Shown in pieces: positions 18,293-27,059 of a DNA stretch of 64,000 nucleotides. Positions within the stretch are counted from its first letter, which is position 1, and the number at the start of each line of letters is the position of its first letter. Source of the stretch: Oscillospiraceae bacterium (GTDB taxonomy: Bacteria > Bacillota > Clostridia > Oscillospirales > Oscillospiraceae); contig JAFQNL010000013.1 in NCBI GenBank assembly GCA_017395935.1, positions 1 to 64,000 on the forward strand, read 5' to 3'. The notes under the pieces are model-generated. The model did not search any database. It was not told the origin of the DNA and saw only the letters and a list, made by a program, of their open reading frames with translations. The translations under genes and the position numbers were made by a program.

Positions 18293-21200
18293 TCAGAATT
18301 TATCTGCTCCGTGTCCGATCAGAATGACGGGAATAAGCCACATGATCAGGAAAAACAGAATATTCATAGGGCTCAGAGAGACATAGGCGGAAACCATAGT
18401 CAGATAGAAACCAAGCATGGCACCCACTACAGAGGCCAGAATGGAGATCCGGGTAGTGCTTCTGACCACCTTGCGCAGCTTTCGGCCGCCCAGAATGGCG
18501 TCGGTATAAGGTCCGATGCCCTCACGGAAAATGAGCGCACCCAGCACCGGGTTATGAGGCTGGTTCCGGGCAGAGAGCTGATGGCGCTTGTCGGCCGGAG
18601 GATACTGCATCCGATCCACCGGCAGGCCAAAACGCTGCTGGAGCATGGCAGGCGTGATATTAAAGTCACGCAGAGCCAGCACCGGGTAGACATGGCTGCC
18701 AATCAGTGCATCCAGATTGGGCTCCACATTTCGAGGCAGATTGTAGTTGAGGGCAAAGATTCCCTGAAGCTGCCCATTGATGACACAGAATACAGCGTTC
18801 TTCAAATGCTGTCCCTGCTCCAGTTCGATGCCCTGCATCTTCATAAAGCCCGCGGTGCCGATCAGCACTTTGTCTCCCCGGATCGTGCCGGTGTAGCCGC
18901 CGGCATCAGAGTACTTGAGCTCATCTACCCGGCGATAGAAACCGCCCTGGATCCGGATCTGGTCGTCAAAGATCTTTGACAGACCCACATCAGCCTCCCG
19001 GATCATAGATGCAGTACAGCCGGTGAGCTTTTCCAGAGAGACAGAGCCAAAATTCTGGATGCCATTGAACTGGACGGCGCCTTCCGGGAACAGGTCACGA
19101 TCCTTCAGGATTATACCGGCATCGCCTTTCATGGCCTCCACACCGTCCCAGCCGGCCAGAATGGCGCCATTGCGCAGCAGCCGCTTGACGCTGGTCAGAT
19201 AAGGAATGCCATACGCAGCAGTGGAGGAGAGCGGTGTGGCCAGCACAAAGATGACCGACCAGGTCCAGAGAAGCATCTGGACGTTCTTCTGTCCAATAAC
19301 AGAGAGAATACCAAAGGCAATACAGACGATAAGCATCACAGGGGCGGCATAGCGGTAAACCCGCTGAGAGCCGTCCTCCTCCTGCATCTGGCTGCCAAAA
19401 CCCTTGGTAGAGCCGGGCTCCTTGATATAAGTGCTCCAACGCTCCATTTTTCCCTGATCCAGCGTCAAACGCTCAAACTCAGAACGGGCTGCCACCGTTC
19501 CGCAGGCACGCTGGAGGCCGTCTTTTTTCTTGGACGTACCCCAAGCAACAGACCAGAGGCTGAGGGCGGCAAAGCCGCAGAAGGGCAGCGGACCTTCACG
19601 GCCGATTAACGAATACCAGATACCATCGGCCAGCGTCAGCAGCGTGCCGAAGGAGGCCAGCGTATTCAGACCGGGACGGCCTCGGAAGAGCTGGAAAATT
19701 CCCTCCAGCAGGGTGTCCAGTCCCAGCGCAGCGGCGACAGCAAGACCTACAGTCAGCAGCAGGCCACTGATCTTGGGATCAGAGAGGGCCTCCACCGTCA
19801 GGAAAGAGACCTCTCCGCCGGCGACAGCGGTAATGATCAGCAACACAACAGCCAGAAGGAATTGGATGGGAAGTCGGGTCAGGCTGCTCTTCCAACTGCT
19901 GTGGTAAATCCGATGAAGCTCCTTGGGGGAAGTATCGGGCGCCTTAGGGATCCGGGGCTGCTCCTCCTTCCGGTCCCGTTTGGCGGCGGGCTCATCGTAG
20001 TCGGTGGCGGGAATATACTGTTCTGCCAGCCGATGGGCCCGTTCAGCCGCCTTGGCATCGGCAGAGTCACTTTGGAACATGGACTGGGCAAATTCATCTG
20101 CCCGCTCGTTGACCTCTTCCAGTTTTTTCTGCAGGCCGGTAGTCTCCTCCAGGGGCAGTTCAATGACCTTCCCATCGGTCCGGACAGGAGGTTCCTCCTT
20201 TTTCTTAAACCGATCCAGAAAGCTGCTCTCGGCCACCTCTTCAAACTCAGCGTCCGAGGCCTGATCAATGGAAGCGGGGCCCTTCTTCTTTCCACCGGCC
20301 GCAAAGAGACCTGCGGTAACGGCAGACAGCAAGCCCGCTGCCTTTCCGCTTCGGGAAGTTTTGCCCGTTTCTTCCTCTTCCCGCCCTTCCGGCTCGGTCT
20401 CTTCCGGCTCGGAACCGACAAGCTCCTCCGGCTCTTTTTCAAAGGCAGGCGCCTCAGGGAGGATATCGCTCTTTCTGGGAATGGTTACCTGGAGCATCTG
20501 GACCACCGGATCTTCGCTGTCCTCGGCGGGCGCCGGCTGTTTTTCCGCCAGTTCTTCCGGCTCTTGCACACCCTGCTCCCGGTCCAGTTCGGCCCGCTCT
20601 TGTTCGGCCTTACGCATCTCCTCTTCCGCCTGTCGGCGAAGTTCAGCTTCAGCCTCGCGGCGGCGACGGCTCTCTTCGGCGTGCTTGGCCAGCATCCGCT
20701 CCAGTGTCTCCAGCTCGTCATCACTCTGAGCCTGATCCTGATCAAAAACCTGAGACCGACCAAGGGAAGCGGTATCCTCTCTCCGGGAGCGCAGGTTGAG
20801 CGTCAGAATTCGGGGAGCGGGTGCTTCCGGCTCCACAGGCCCAACGTCTTCCGCGCGGATCTCCTCTATAATGGGATCGGGAGGCTGGATCTGGCTGCTC
20901 CTGACCGCTTCCATCGGAGCCATAATCTGAGTATCGCTGGCACGGAAGGGATCGTTTTCCGGTTGGGCAGCCGGTTCCAGCTCCTCTTTCTTTTCCCGCC
21001 GGCGGAGATTGAGCACAACTACTTTGCCGCTCTTGAGCTCCTCCAGGCGGTGTGCCCGCTCTTCTTCCTCTCGCATCTGCTCCAAAACGATATCGGGCGC
21101 CTGCTCCTGCAGAGGAACGAAATGCTCAGGGACATAGTCACGTTCCGGATCGCTCTGGGTTTCATAGGGCATACGCAGCTCTGCCTGCTCCTCCCAGAAG

Positions 21201-21814
21201 GGACGCTCGGCGGACTGCCGCTCTTCCTCCTGCTCAGGAGCATAGAGGGGCTGAGGCTCAGCCTCATAGGCAGGCTGGGTCTCTTCATCGTCTTCTTCCG
21301 ACAGTTGGGCCTCATAATAAGGCTCCTGTTCCTCAGGAAGAGGGCTCTGCTCCTTCTTCCGACCGAAGAGCGCCTTCAGCCGGGCACCTAAGCCCAGTTT
21401 CCGGGGTTGAGGTTCCTCTTCCTCCTGCCAATAAGAGCCAGTCTCCTCCGACTGCTCATAGAGGAGCTGAGCGTCAGTCTCGCTCTCCGGCTCCGGCTCG
21501 GGTTGGAAGGACTCTTCCTCTTCCGGCTCGGTAAAGAGCGCTTCGCTGTTTTCCTCTTCCGGCTGAAGCTCAGGCAGCTGAACCCCGGGAAAGGGCGTCG
21601 TGCTTTGGAGCGAGACACCAGAGGACTCCCGAAGCCGGGCCAGTTCCTCCCGGGCGGCCTCCCAGACAGAGGTCTCCGTCGACTGGTTAACAGCTTCGGC
21701 AGACTCCTGGCGCTGGTGGGGCTCCGGCTGTGCCGTCTCCTGACGCAGACTGCGGATGAGACTTTCAATATCCAGTTCATCCCGGCTGTTCCGGTTGTTT
21801 CGATCGTTTATCAC
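18293..21814 (-). CDS. Acidic-tailed, degenerate P-type ATPase-like membrane protein
   Basis: A 1173-residue protein with a GTG start at 21814 (AAGGTG six bases before), 23 bases after rlmB. Residues 1 to about 640 are Glu/Gln/Pro/Arg-rich, apparently disordered, with two copies of a short hydrophobic-basic motif (VVVLNLRRRE, ILTLNLRSRRE). From residue 647 the chain follows P1B-type ATPase layout: paired helices, NTLASFGTLLTLADG like the conserved helix before the actuator domain, a membrane segment ending VLATPLSSTAAYGIP where pumps have the CPC helix, GAILAGWDGVEA, then IILKDRDLFPEG (residues 901-912) in place of DKTGT, a nucleotide-domain-like KVLIGTAGFMKMQGI, and two final helices. No phosphorylatable DKTG is present. 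It is probably a pseudoenzyme with a regulatory or scaffold role. I do not know a named family. Confidence 0.65.
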   Translation of the reverse strand: MINDRNNRNSRDELDIESLIRSLRQETAQPEPHQRQESAEAVNQSTETSVWEAAREELARLRESSGVSLQSTTPFPGVQLPELQPEEENSEALFTEPEEEESFQPEPEPESETDAQLLYEQSEETGSYWQEEEEPQPRKLGLGARLKALFGRKKEQSPLPEEQEPYYEAQLSEEDDEETQPAYEAEPQPLYAPEQEEERQSAERPFWEEQAELRMPYETQSDPERDYVPEHFVPLQEQAPDIVLEQMREEEERAHRLEELKSGKVVVLNLRRREKKEELEPAAQPENDPFRASDTQIMAPMEAVRSSQIQPPDPIIEEIRAEDVGPVEPEAPAPRILTLNLRSRREDTASLGRSQVFDQDQAQSDDELETLERMLAKHAEESRRRREAEAELRRQAEEEMRKAEQERAELDREQGVQEPEELAEKQPAPAEDSEDPVVQMLQVTIPRKSDILPEAPAFEKEPEELVGSEPEETEPEGREEEETGKTSRSGKAAGLLSAVTAGLFAAGGKKKGPASIDQASDAEFEEVAESSFLDRFKKKEEPPVRTDGKVIELPLEETTGLQKKLEEVNERADEFAQSMFQSDSADAKAAERAHRLAEQYIPATDYDEPAAKRDRKEEQPRIPKAPDTSPKELHRIYHSSWKSSLTRLPIQFLLAVVLLIITAVAGGEVSFLTVEALSDPKISGLLLTVGLAVAAALGLDTLLEGIFQLFRGRPGLNTLASFGTLLTLADGIWYSLIGREGPLPFCGFAALSLWSVAWGTSKKKDGLQRACGTVAARSEFERLTLDQGKMERWSTYIKEPGSTKGFGSQMQEEDGSQRVYRYAAPVMLIVCIAFGILSVIGQKNVQMLLWTWSVIFVLATPLSSTAAYGIPYLTSVKRLLRNGAILAGWDGVEAMKGDAGIILKDRDLFPEGAVQFNGIQNFGSVSLEKLTGCTASMIREADVGLSKIFDDQIRIQGGFYRRVDELKYSDAGGYTGTIRGDKVLIGTAGFMKMQGIELEQGQHLKNAVFCVINGQLQGIFALNYNLPRNVEPNLDALIGSHVYPVLALRDFNITPAMLQQRFGLPVDRMQYPPADKRHQLSARNQPHNPVLGALIFREGIGPYTDAILGGRKLRKVVRSTTRISILASVVGAMLGFYLTMVSAYVSLSPMNILFFLIMWLIPVILIGHGADKF

Positions 21815-21837
21815 AACATCACCTTAACAGTTCACTC

Positions 21838-22683
21838 TTAGCTCCGCTGGCGGACTGCCTCGTAGAGCAGAATAGCGGCAGCGGCTGACGCGTTCAGGGA
21901 ATTCAGCTTACCCTTCATGGGAATGCTGACGGTAAAGTCACAGTTCTCAGCGACCAGGCGGCTCATGCCGCTGCCTTCAGAACCGATCACAATAGCAGCA
22001 GGGCCTTTCAGGTCGGCGTCATACAGGTTCACATTTCCTCCGGCGGCAGAGCCGAACACCCAGAGTCCCTGCTCCTTGAGCTCCTTCAGGCAGGCAGTCA
22101 GGTTGGGCACCCGGGCCACCGGAACATGAGAGACGGCTCCGGCAGAGGTTTTAGCCACAATGGCCGTCAGCCCGGCGCTCCGCCGTTTGGGGATAATAAT
22201 GCCATGAGCACCGGCACACTCGGCGGTACGAATGACAGCGCCCAGATTATGCGGGTCAGACAGTTCGTCACAGACTACTACCAGAGGCTGTTCCCCCTTC
22301 TCCCGGGCGGCAGCGAGAATATCGTCCACGCTGGCGTATTCCCGGATGGCGGCAATTGCGATAACGCCCTGATGGGAGTGGGTCTGACTCATATTATCCA
22401 GCTTCCGCCGGTCGGCGTCTACCACTACGATCCCCTTCTCCCGGGCAGTAGAGGCGATATGGCCCAGAGCGGCATCCGTCTCTCCGCGGGCAATGAGGAT
22501 CTTGTCAATATTGGTTCCGGCGCGCAGGGCCTCAATGACTGCGTTGCGGCCCTCAATGATACCGTCGGCAGCGCTATCAGTCACAGGGCGGGGACGTCTC
22601 TTGTCCTCCCGGGCCTTCTGTTCCCTGCGTTCGGGACGGTCTGTGCGCTCTGCGCGCGCTCTGCGGTCGTTCTTTTCGTACAT
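21838..22683 (-). CDS. rlmB: 23S rRNA (guanosine-2'-O-)-methyltransferase RlmB-like
   Basis: A 281-residue SpoU-type SAM-dependent methyltransferase with an Arg-rich N-terminal tail. It has GIIEGRNAVIEALRAG (substrate-binding domain), LVVVCDELSDPHNLGAVIRTAE (motif 1), IVIGSEGSGMSRLV (motif 2) and SIPMKGKLNSLNASAAAAI (motif 3), which form the knotted cofactor site. GGAGG eight bases upstream supports the ATG at 22683 over the one at 22698. It is first of a two-gene unit with the P-type ATPase-like gene. It could also be a tRNA methylase of the same family; RlmB is the better fit. Confidence 0.92.
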   Translation of the reverse strand: MYEKNDRRARAERTDRPERREQKAREDKRRPRPVTDSAADGIIEGRNAVIEALRAGTNIDKILIARGETDAALGHIASTAREKGIVVVDADRRKLDNMSQTHSHQGVIAIAAIREYASVDDILAAAREKGEQPLVVVCDELSDPHNLGAVIRTAECAGAHGIIIPKRRSAGLTAIVAKTSAGAVSHVPVARVPNLTACLKELKEQGLWVFGSAAGGNVNLYDADLKGPAAIVIGSEGSGMSRLVAENCDFTVSIPMKGKLNSLNASAAAAILLYEAVRQRS

Positions 22684-22761
22684 TTGGATATCCTCCATGG
22701 GTCTTTCGACCTATTAAAGGGACTGTCTTGGCATATAGCCCCATTGTTCCATTTTGATTCC

Positions 22762-22776
22762 ATGATAGTATATCAT
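22762..22776 (-). promoter_or_regulatory. Extended -10 and palindrome before rlmB
   Basis: ATGATA-GTA-TATCAT is a palindrome; read on the minus strand it contains TGATATACT, an extended -10 element placed about 80 bases from the rlmB start. No good -35 is seen. It may be both promoter and operator. Confidence 0.4.
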
Positions 22777-22848
22777 ACTTTCCTCCACAGAAAAAGAAGA
22801 AATACAAATTTCCGCCCCGCTTTTACAGATTGTTCATCTCTGTCATCC

Positions 22849-22877
22849 TTGTCTTTACAGGCCGACTGTGCTATATT
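22849..22877 (+). promoter_or_regulatory. Promoter of ftsH
   Basis: TTGTCT (22849-22854) and TATATT (22872-22877) with a 17-base spacer, predicted start near 22884, giving a leader of about 50 bases. Confidence 0.7.
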
Positions 22878-22933
22878 ACTAGATGTTAGTATTCACTTTG
22901 TCCCAACAGGGACAGAAATAAGAGGGTATTACT

Positions 22934-25117
22934 TTGAATCGTAATGTCAACAATCAAAAAAATCAAGGTTCCAACCGGAATGAGCATCCTCGGCGCAACG
23001 CGGCGGGCTTTCTGACGCTCTTGATCTGGGCCCTGATCCTCACGCTCATCGGCAACTACCTGTTGGGCCAGTCAGCTGTTATGGACTCGGAGGAGCTCAT
23101 GTTCAGCGAGGTAGTCACTCTGGTCAAGGAGGACAAGGTCGCCGAAGTCCGGCTGGAAAACGAGAAGTACACCATCACGCTCAACGAGGCCGGTCAGCAG
23201 GAATGGCTGGCAGAGTTTTACGGAGAAAAGGGAGAAGAGGTACCCGAAGAGGCCGAAGCTCCCAGCTTCTATACCGCTCCGCTGAACTACACCGACTTTC
23301 TGCTGCTGCTGGATGAGCACGACGTTGACTTCTTCACCCCCTATCAGCATAACAGTCTGCTGACTGACATCCTCGTGGGCTATGTGCTGCCTATGGCAGT
23401 AATGCTTCTGGTCATGATGCTCTTCTTCCGACTCATCTCCAGCAAGATGGGCGGCGGCGGTATTGGCGGCATGGGCAGCGTGGGCAAGGCTAACGCCAAG
23501 GTCTATGTAGAAAAGTCCACCGGCGTCACCTTCAAGGACGTGGCTGGTCAGGACGAAGCCAAAGAGTCGCTGGAGGAGATCATCGACTTCCTCCACAATC
23601 CCAGCAAGTATACTGCCATTGGCGCAAAGCTTCCTAAGGGCGCTCTTCTGGTCGGCTCTCCCGGTACCGGTAAGACTCTGTTGGCCAAAGCGGTGGCAGG
23701 CGAGGCCAACGTGCCCTTCTTCTCCATCTCGGGTTCCGACTTTGTGGAGATGTTCGTAGGTGTAGGTGCCAGCCGTGTCCGTGATCTGTTCAAGGAAGCG
23801 TCCAAGATGGCTCCCTGTATCATCTTTATTGATGAGATCGACACCATCGGTAAGAGCCGTGATGCCGGCCGTCTGGGCGGCAACGACGAGCGGGAACAGA
23901 CTCTGAACCAGCTGCTGGCTGAGCTGGACGGCTTTGACCCCACTAAGGGCGTTATCGTTCTGGGCGCCACCAACCGGCCTGAGGTGCTGGATAAGGCACT
24001 GCTCCGTCCCGGTCGGTTCGATCGCCGGATTACAGTGGATCGTCCCAATCTGGCCGGCCGTCTGGCCACTCTGCAGGTCCACACCCGAAAGATCCGTCTA
24101 GCTGACGACGTTGATCTCAGAAAGATCGCTCAGGCTACCGCCGGCTGTGTGGGTGCCGACCTTGCCAATCTGGTCAACGAGGCCGCCCTCCGGGCCGTTC
24201 GTCTGGGCCGAAAGGCAGTCAATCAGAACGATCTTCTGGTCTCCTTCGAGCTGGTCATTGCCGGCGCTGAAAAGAAGGGTACCGTCCTGACCGAAAAGGA
24301 GAAGCGTCTTATCGCTTATCATGAGGTTGGTCACGCTCTGGTAGCTGCCCGTCAGAAGGGCACCGAGCCCGTCTCCAAGATCACCATCGTCCCCCACACG
24401 CAGGGCGCGCTGGGCTACACCATGCAGCTGCCTGAGGAAGAAAAGTTCCTGATGGACCGTGAGGAGCTCTGCAACGAGATCCGCACTCTTCTGGGCGGCC
24501 GTTCGGCCGAGGAAGTGGTCTTTAACACCGCCACCACCGGCGCCTCCAACGACATTGAGCGAGCTACCGATCTTGCCCGTAAGATGATCACCATGTACGG
24601 CATGAGCGATAAGTTTGGCATTATGGGCCTTGCCACCATTCAGAGCCAGTATCTGGATCAGGGCTATGGCCTGACCTGTGCACAGGCTACCGCCGCCGAT
24701 GTGGATAAAGAGATCTACAAGGTACTGGAACAGTGCCACGCCGAGGCAGTTGCCATTCTGAAAGAAAATCGGGAGATGCTGGACAAGATCGCTTCCTATC
24801 TGCTGAAAAAGGAAACCATCACCGGTCAGGAGATGATGGCCATTCTGGAAGGCCGGGATCCCGAGACGGTGGACAATTACGGTGCCGGCAGCTCCGGCGC
24901 CTCCTCCGCCCAGCCCTCCTGCCTGAACTCCGCCTATAATACGACCGCTCTCCCCTCCACCTCTGCTGACGGCATTGAGAAGCCTGCCCGAAAGATCTCT
25001 ATGGTCTCTCAGGCCCCTGTCTCTCCCCTTCCCCCCGATATGGAAGAGCCCTCGCAGCCGGAAGTGTCCCAGTCTGACGATCAGCAGGACGCCTCCACTG
25101 ACGAAAAGCCGCAGTAA
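22934..25117 (+). CDS. ftsH: ATP-dependent zinc metalloprotease FtsH
   Basis: A 727-residue membrane protease of the AAA/M41 family. An N-terminal helix (about 24-45), an extracytoplasmic loop and a second helix (about 145-170) precede the AAA domain with Walker A GSPGTGKT, Walker B IIFIDEID and the second region of homology [19 protein letters not shown]. Zinc site HEVGHA follows. The last 70 residues are Ser/Pro/Gln-rich and not conserved. The reading frame starts with TTG at 22934, preceded by AGAGGG; the nearby ATG at 22943 is out of frame. It degrades misassembled membrane proteins and regulators. It is divergent from rlmB. Confidence 0.96.
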   Translation: MNRNVNNQKNQGSNRNEHPRRNAAGFLTLLIWALILTLIGNYLLGQSAVMDSEELMFSEVVTLVKEDKVAEVRLENEKYTITLNEAGQQEWLAEFYGEKGEEVPEEAEAPSFYTAPLNYTDFLLLLDEHDVDFFTPYQHNSLLTDILVGYVLPMAVMLLVMMLFFRLISSKMGGGGIGGMGSVGKANAKVYVEKSTGVTFKDVAGQDEAKESLEEIIDFLHNPSKYTAIGAKLPKGALLVGSPGTGKTLLAKAVAGEANVPFFSISGSDFVEMFVGVGASRVRDLFKEASKMAPCIIFIDEIDTIGKSRDAGRLGGNDEREQTLNQLLAELDGFDPTKGVIVLGATNRPEVLDKALLRPGRFDRRITVDRPNLAGRLATLQVHTRKIRLADDVDLRKIAQATAGCVGADLANLVNEAALRAVRLGRKAVNQNDLLVSFELVIAGAEKKGTVLTEKEKRLIAYHEVGHALVAARQKGTEPVSKITIVPHTQGALGYTMQLPEEEKFLMDREELCNEIRTLLGGRSAEEVVFNTATTGASNDIERATDLARKMITMYGMSDKFGIMGLATIQSQYLDQGYGLTCAQATAADVDKEIYKVLEQCHAEAVAILKENREMLDKIASYLLKKETITGQEMMAILEGRDPETVDNYGAGSSGASSAQPSCLNSAYNTTALPSTSADGIEKPARKISMVSQAPVSPLPPDMEEPSQPEVSQSDDQQDASTDEKPQ

Positions 25118-25128
25118 TTCATCCATTT

Positions 25129-25163
25129 CTCCGCCTTTCCCGTTCGGGAGAGGCGGAGTTTTT
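25129..25163 (+). terminator. Terminator of ftsH
   Basis: CTCCGCCT (25129-25136) pairs with AGGCGGAG (25151-25158), with inner pairs, followed by five T. Confidence 0.85.
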
Positions 25164-25229
25164 CTTCCCCTCCCCCCTTTTTTCCTGTATAATGAAGACA
25201 GAATCACAAACAGAAAGGAGCTCTTCTTT

Positions 25230-25442
25230 ATGCGCCCCGTCTACACTTCCGAGTACGCATTGGTCGCCGTCATCCTCGCCGGAGCCGTCGTCTGGCTGTT
25301 CAATTCCTATCGACTGGGCCGCTTTTCTTCCAAAAGGACCGATGCCGCCGATCCGAAAGGCAGAAAGCCCCTTCCGCGAGCCCTTCTTGTTCTGGGTGTT
25401 CTGCTGCTTCTTGCCGCTCTGGTACTGCTTTTGATCTGGTAA
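25230..25442 (+). CDS. Small two-helix membrane protein
   Basis: A 70-residue protein with an N-terminal helix (YALVAVILAGAVVWLF), a basic linker (KRTDAADPKGRKP) and a C-terminal Leu/Ala/Val helix ending in LLLIW. The ATG follows AGAAAGGAG and a TATAAT at 25188-25193 lies upstream, so it appears to have its own transcript after the ftsH terminator. The positive linker suggests both termini outside. I do not recognise it; it could be an accessory of FtsH or an unrelated small membrane protein. Confidence 0.65.
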   Translation: MRPVYTSEYALVAVILAGAVVWLFNSYRLGRFSSKRTDAADPKGRKPLPRALLVLGVLLLLAALVLLLIW

Positions 25443-25517
25443 GACAGCAGAGTGAGACAGGTCCGGGGTTGATCTGTTCCATTAATTTCTATTGCGTTTT
25501 ATGTGTTCTGGCAAACA

Positions 25518-25547
25518 AAAGGCTCTGCCCTAATGGGCAGAGCCTTT
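25518..25547 (-). terminator. Terminator of the lipoprotein gene
   Basis: Thirteen-pair perfect stem AAAGGCTCTGCCC / GGGCAGAGCCTTT with a TAAT loop; on the minus strand TTTTGTTTG follows, fitting the gene that stops at 25562. Confidence 0.88.
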
Positions 25548-25561
25548 GCGCTGTAGAGAGG

Positions 25562-26497
25562 TCAGAAGGTAATGGTCACAGCATCAGTATCTGTGATTGT
25601 ATCCCATGTCTCAGAGTCAAAAATATGCAACGATAGCTCTACGCTTTCGATTTGAGTAATCTCGTTTTCTTCCAAATCCGAGGACAGGAATGTAATGGTA
25701 TCCACCGCCCGCTTTCCAGCGGAGATCTCAGAAGAGAAAATCGCATCCACCATATAGCCGTTGACAGATACATTTCTCGTCTGAATCGTCAGATCCCGTT
25801 GCCCATTATTTTCCATATAGACGACAACACTGGGACCAAAGATAGATTCGGTATCCGTCAGACCTTTTACCACAACACGAACGTCCTCTCCCTCGTAGGC
25901 AGACGCTCCGCTATCGTCATAAATGTACTCATAGTTTTCCGCTGCAGAGGTCATCAGGCAGATCTGGGGCGTATCCAGATAAGTTTCCCAATCAGAGGAG
26001 GTAAAGATATGGAAGGAGAATTCCATATCCGCAATAATTCTGACTCCGCTAAGCTCAAGATCAGTGCCCATAAACGTAAGGGTATCATTGGCCTTTTTGC
26101 CGTCAGCCACATCGACTGACATCATTGTATCAACCATACATCCATTGACAGAGGTCTTTCGGGTCTGGACAGTCAGATCAGTACCTGAATTATTCTCAAT
26201 GAGCAGTTTAAGCTCGGGACCAACGGCAGCGTCAAAATCTAAACTTTTGGCAGTAATCCTGACCCCGGACTCATCCAGCAAAACCGTCTCCGGGATCGTA
26301 TCCTTCCTCCCACTTGTTTTCTGTCCCTGCTCTGCAGGCTGTTCCAATTCTTCTTCCCCGCTCTCTTCAATCTCCGCGCTCTCTTCGATACCGGACACCT
26401 CCGCGGGCTGCTGAAGCTGCTCGTCCGTGGTGCTGCCGCAGGCAGCAAACGTCATGATTATCAGCAGCGACAATATAACAGTCATCACTTTTTTCAT
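25562..26497 (-). CDS. Secreted lipoprotein with two tandem copies of one domain
   Basis: A 311-residue lipoprotein. The signal peptide MKKVMTVILSLLIIMTFAAC ends in a lipobox with Cys20. A Glu/Gln-rich linker (about 21-70) leads to two homologous beta-rich domains, about 77-182 and 203-311. Aligned pairs are QTRKTSVNGCMVDTMMS / QTRNVSVNGYMVDAIFS, NDTLTFMGTDLE / VDTITFLSSDLE and FSFHIF / LSLHIF. AAGGATC precedes the ATG at 26497; an upstream in-frame ATG lacks a ribosome site. It faces outside the membrane. It is divergent from a small HTH regulator that may control it. Function unknown; such domains often bind ligands or cell wall. Confidence 0.8.
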   Translation of the reverse strand: MKKVMTVILSLLIIMTFAACGSTTDEQLQQPAEVSGIEESAEIEESGEEELEQPAEQGQKTSGRKDTIPETVLLDESGVRITAKSLDFDAAVGPELKLLIENNSGTDLTVQTRKTSVNGCMVDTMMSVDVADGKKANDTLTFMGTDLELSGVRIIADMEFSFHIFTSSDWETYLDTPQICLMTSAAENYEYIYDDSGASAYEGEDVRVVVKGLTDTESIFGPSVVVYMENNGQRDLTIQTRNVSVNGYMVDAIFSSEISAGKRAVDTITFLSSDLEENEITQIESVELSLHIFDSETWDTITDTDAVTITF

Positions 26498-26565
26498 TTG
26501 ATCCTTCTCCTTTGGTTGCTGACTCAGTTGAAAATCAATCCTATCTATTTCCAACCGGCAGCACC

Positions 26566-26595
26566 AGTATATCACCCCACATCAGTATATGTCAA
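26566..26595 (-). promoter_or_regulatory. Promoter of the lipoprotein gene
   Basis: Read on the minus strand, TTGACA (26595-26590) and TATACT (26571-26566) are 18 bases apart. The perfect -35 lies next to the palindromic site at 26601-26640. Confidence 0.8.
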
Positions 26596-26600
26596 TAATC

Positions 26601-26640
26601 GCATATACGAGTTATCGTATATATTAAATCCCGTATATGC
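26601..26640. promoter_or_regulatory. Nested palindromic operator between divergent genes
   Basis: ATATACGA-GTTA-TCGTATAT (26603-26622) is a perfect inverted repeat. A further half-site makes GCATATAC (26601-26608) / GTATATGC (26633-26640). The block sits just upstream of the lipoprotein -35 and covers the -35 region of the HTH gene, whose TATACT lies at 26645-26650. It is a likely binding site for the small HTH protein. Confidence 0.6.
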
Positions 26641-26674
26641 TTCCTATACTAAATGAAACAGGAGGTGACTGAAT

Positions 26675-26875
26675 ATGATCAGTTACGAGCCGCTGTTTCG
26701 CACATTGAAAGAGAAGGGGATCTCTTCCTATCGGCTTGGTAAGCTTGGTTTTCCGCTGTCTAACTATTACGCAATGCGGCGGGGCGACAACATCTCTACC
26801 CATACGCTGGATCAGCTCTGCAAGCTGCTCCATTGCCGGGTAGAAGATATTCTGGAGTTCAAAGAAGAGGAATGA
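26675..26875 (+). CDS. Small Cro/CI-type HTH transcriptional regulator
   Basis: A 66-residue protein that is one XRE-like (HTH_26) domain from end to end: LFRTLKEKGISSYRLGKLGF, then recognition-helix region LSNYYAMRRGDNIS, and HTLDQLCKLLHCRVEDILEF. There is no effector domain. Such proteins bind palindromic DNA as dimers. CAGGAGG lies eight bases before the ATG. The perfect palindrome at 26603-26622 in its own control region suggests autoregulation and control of the divergent lipoprotein gene; that link is inference. Confidence 0.88.
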   Translation: MISYEPLFRTLKEKGISSYRLGKLGFPLSNYYAMRRGDNISTHTLDQLCKLLHCRVEDILEFKEEE

Positions 26876-26876
26876 T

Positions 26877-26912
26877 CCGCGGATCTGGCAGTATTTGCCG
26901 ATCCGCGGTTTT
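26877..26912 (+). terminator. Terminator of the HTH gene
   Basis: CCGCGGATC-TGGCA pairs with TGCCG-ATCCGCGG across a five-base loop, followed by TTTT. It begins three bases after the stop. Confidence 0.88.
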
Positions 26913-26973
26913 CCTCCTCCGTCCTTGGTTTACATAATTTTTATCTTTTAACGCAGGCCTTTTCCCTTTCTGC

Positions 26974-27002
26974 TTGTCACCTGAATTGAAATTTGATATA
27001 AT
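26974..27002 (+). promoter_or_regulatory. Promoter of the recJ-relA operon
   Basis: TTGTCA (26974-26979), 17-base spacer, perfect TATAAT (26997-27002); recJ starts about 50 bases after the predicted transcription start. Confidence 0.85.
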
Positions 27003-27059
27003 GTTTAAAATTATATCTTCTTTTGGCGGGTGATCTTTTTCCCACCCTGAGGCTAGACT

